A stretch of DNA of 64,000 nt. Origin: Microbacterium sp. C7(2022). GTDB lineage: Bacteria; Actinomycetota; Actinomycetes; Actinomycetales; Microbacteriaceae. Location of the stretch: assembly GCF_028823665.1 (NCBI RefSeq), contig NZ_JAPEHV010000006.1, forward strand, positions 310,001 through 374,000. Reading direction: 5' to 3'. Positions 62,942 through 64,000 of the stretch are shown piece after piece (the stretch's first letter is position 1; every line of letters starts with the position of its first letter). The notes under the pieces were generated by a model. That model was not told the DNA's origin. It made no database searches and worked only from the letters and a program-made list of their open reading frames with translations. The position numbers and the translations under genes were made by a program.

Positions 62942-64000
62942 TCAGAACGGGTTCGGCGTCAGCGTGTACTTGGTCTGCAGGTACTCGTGGATGCCCTCGG
63001 CGCCGCCTTCGCGGCCGAGCCCCGACATCTTCCATCCGCCGAACGGCGCCGCGGCGTTCGACACCACGCCGACATTGAGGCCCATCATGCCGGTCTCGAG
63101 CTTGTCGATCATGCGCTGCCCGCGGGCGAGGTTCTCGGTGAAGACGTACGACACCAGGCCGTACTCGGTGTCGTTCGCGAGGCGCACGGCGTCGTCCTCG
63201 TCGTCGAACGGGATGATCGCCAGCACCGGCCCGAAGATCTCCTCGCGCAGGATGTCGCTGCCGGGCTTTACGTCGGTGACAACCGTGGGCTCGTAGAACG
63301 TTCCCGCACCCTCGACCGCCTTCCCGCCCGTTTGCACGGATGCGCCGCGTTCGACGGCATCGGTGACCAGAGCGGATGCTTTCGCCACCGCGCGATCATC
63401 GATCAGCGGTCCGATCTGCACACCGTCTTCCGTTCCGCGACCGATCTTCATACCCTGCACGCGCTCGGTGACGCGGCGGGCGAATTCGTCGGCGACCGAG
63501 CGGTGCACGATGAAGCGGTTCGCCGCCGTGCAGGCCTGACCGATGTTGCGGAACTTCGCGAGCATTGCCCCATCGACCGCCTTATCGAGGTCGGCATCGT
63601 CGAACACGACGAACGGCGCGTTTCCGCCGAGCTCCATCGAGGTGCGCAGAACGCCCTGCGCCGCCTGTTCGAGGAGCTTCTGCCCGACGGGCGTCGATCC
63701 GGTGAACGACAGTTTGCGCAGGCGCGGGTCGCGGATGATCGGCTCTGACACAGCACCCGACGTCGAGGTGGTGATCACGTTCACCACGCCCTTCGGCACT
63801 CCCGCATCTTCGAGTAGCTGCGCGAAATACAGGGTGGTGAGCGGGGTGAGTTCGGCCGGCTTGATGACGACCGTGCACCCGGCAGCGAGCGCCGGCGCGA
63901 TCTTGCGAGTCGCCATCGCGAGCGGGAAGTTCCAGGGCGTAATGAGGAAGCACGGCCCGACGGCGTGCTGCGACACGATCATGCGGCCGGTGCCCTCGGG
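62942..64000 (-). CDS. gabD: NAD(P)-dependent aldehyde dehydrogenase, succinate-semialdehyde type (5' end outside the window)
   Basis: 352 residues are visible and the first 100 or so are missing beyond base 64000. The fold motifs are ITPWNFPLAMATRKIAPALAAG, VVIKPAELTPL, the general base in MELGGNAPFVVFDDAD, the catalytic cysteine in FRNIGQACTAANRF, and IFGPVLAIIPFDDEDDAVRLAND. The end GLGREGGAEGIHEYLQTKY is typical of GabD-like enzymes that oxidise succinate semialdehyde to succinate. Other aldehydes are possible. It converges on ramB. Confidence 0.85.
   Translation of the reverse strand, partial: PEGTGRMIVSQHAVGPCFLITPWNFPLAMATRKIAPALAAGCTVVIKPAELTPLTTLYFAQLLEDAGVPKGVVNVITTSTSGAVSEPIIRDPRLRKLSFTGSTPVGQKLLEQAAQGVLRTSMELGGNAPFVVFDDADLDKAVDGAMLAKFRNIGQACTAANRFIVHRSVADEFARRVTERVQGMKIGRGTEDGVQIGPLIDDRAVAKASALVTDAVERGASVQTGGKAVEGAGTFYEPTVVTDVKPGSDILREEIFGPVLAIIPFDDEDDAVRLANDTEYGLVSYVFTENLARGQRMIDKLETGMMGLNVGVVSNAAAPFGGWKMSGLGREGGAEGIHEYLQTKYTLTPNPF

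Overview
The window reads as chromosomal DNA of a high-GC Gram-positive bacterium, most likely a member of the Microbacteriaceae (Microbacterium-like). The evidence is uniformly GC-rich codon use, many genes with a TANNNT -10 box only 6-8 nt before the start codon (leaderless transcription), a GTP-type PEP carboxykinase next to a RamB-type regulator, an actinobacterial LpdA-type flavoprotein lacking its cysteine pair, and an FMN riboswitch ahead of ribD-ribE-ribBA-ribH. No tRNA, rRNA, transposase, phage gene or CRISPR array was seen.

Layout. 1-2.4 kb (minus): a TRAM-domain RNA methyltransferase overlaps a LuxR-type response regulator and a histidine kinase cut by the left edge. 2.4-11.1 kb: maf, the biotin-dependent carboxylase alpha chain, lpdA (minus), purine nucleoside phosphorylase, a phospho-sugar mutase, an MFS transporter and an acetyltransferase. 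11.1-18.8 kb: a mannitol PTS locus, with mtlR divergent from stand-alone IIB, ptsH, ptsI, mtlA, mtlF and mtlD, so the general PTS proteins are encoded inside the sugar operon. 18.8-23 kb: a TSUP exporter, then a tightly overlapped cassette of flavin monooxygenase, bile-acid/sodium-type symporter and sugar-epimerase-like SDR. 23-24.6 kb: a DUF559 endonuclease-fold gene bracketed by three copies of a 75-77 bp repeat with inverted AACTCC ends. 24.6-32.8 kb (minus): a nucleoside salvage operon, with BMP lipoprotein, ABC ATPase, two permeases, cdd, deoA and add. 32.9-34.1 kb: manC. 34.3-37.8 kb: sdhCDAB. 37.9-43.8 kb: an MFS transporter, a YihY protein, exodeoxyribonuclease III, trpS, an acetyltransferase and an Fpg/Nei glycosylase. 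43.8-48.2 kb: glpK and glpD (minus), divergent from a SorC-type regulator over a double palindrome. 48.3-52 kb: the riboflavin operon. 52-58.8 kb: a small membrane protein, a DrrA-like ABC exporter (minus), a ClC channel and a fused ABC exporter. 58.8-59.3 kb: a cluster of 49-50 bp hairpin repeats. 59.3-64 kb: pck divergent from ramB, then an aldehyde dehydrogenase cut by the right edge.

The genes mostly describe central carbon flow and scavenging. Mannitol, glycerol and nucleosides enter through dedicated operons. SDH and PEPCK, the latter beside RamB, handle TCA and gluconeogenic flux. Deoxyribose phosphates from nucleoside salvage pass towards sugar phosphates, where the mutase may act. 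The order maf - accA3 - lpdA - PNP - mutase - add - deoA - cdd - sdhCDAB resembles the Mycobacterium tuberculosis Rv3282-Rv3319 neighbourhood, which marks the mannitol locus, the monooxygenase cassette and the endonuclease/repeat segment as likely lineage-specific insertions.
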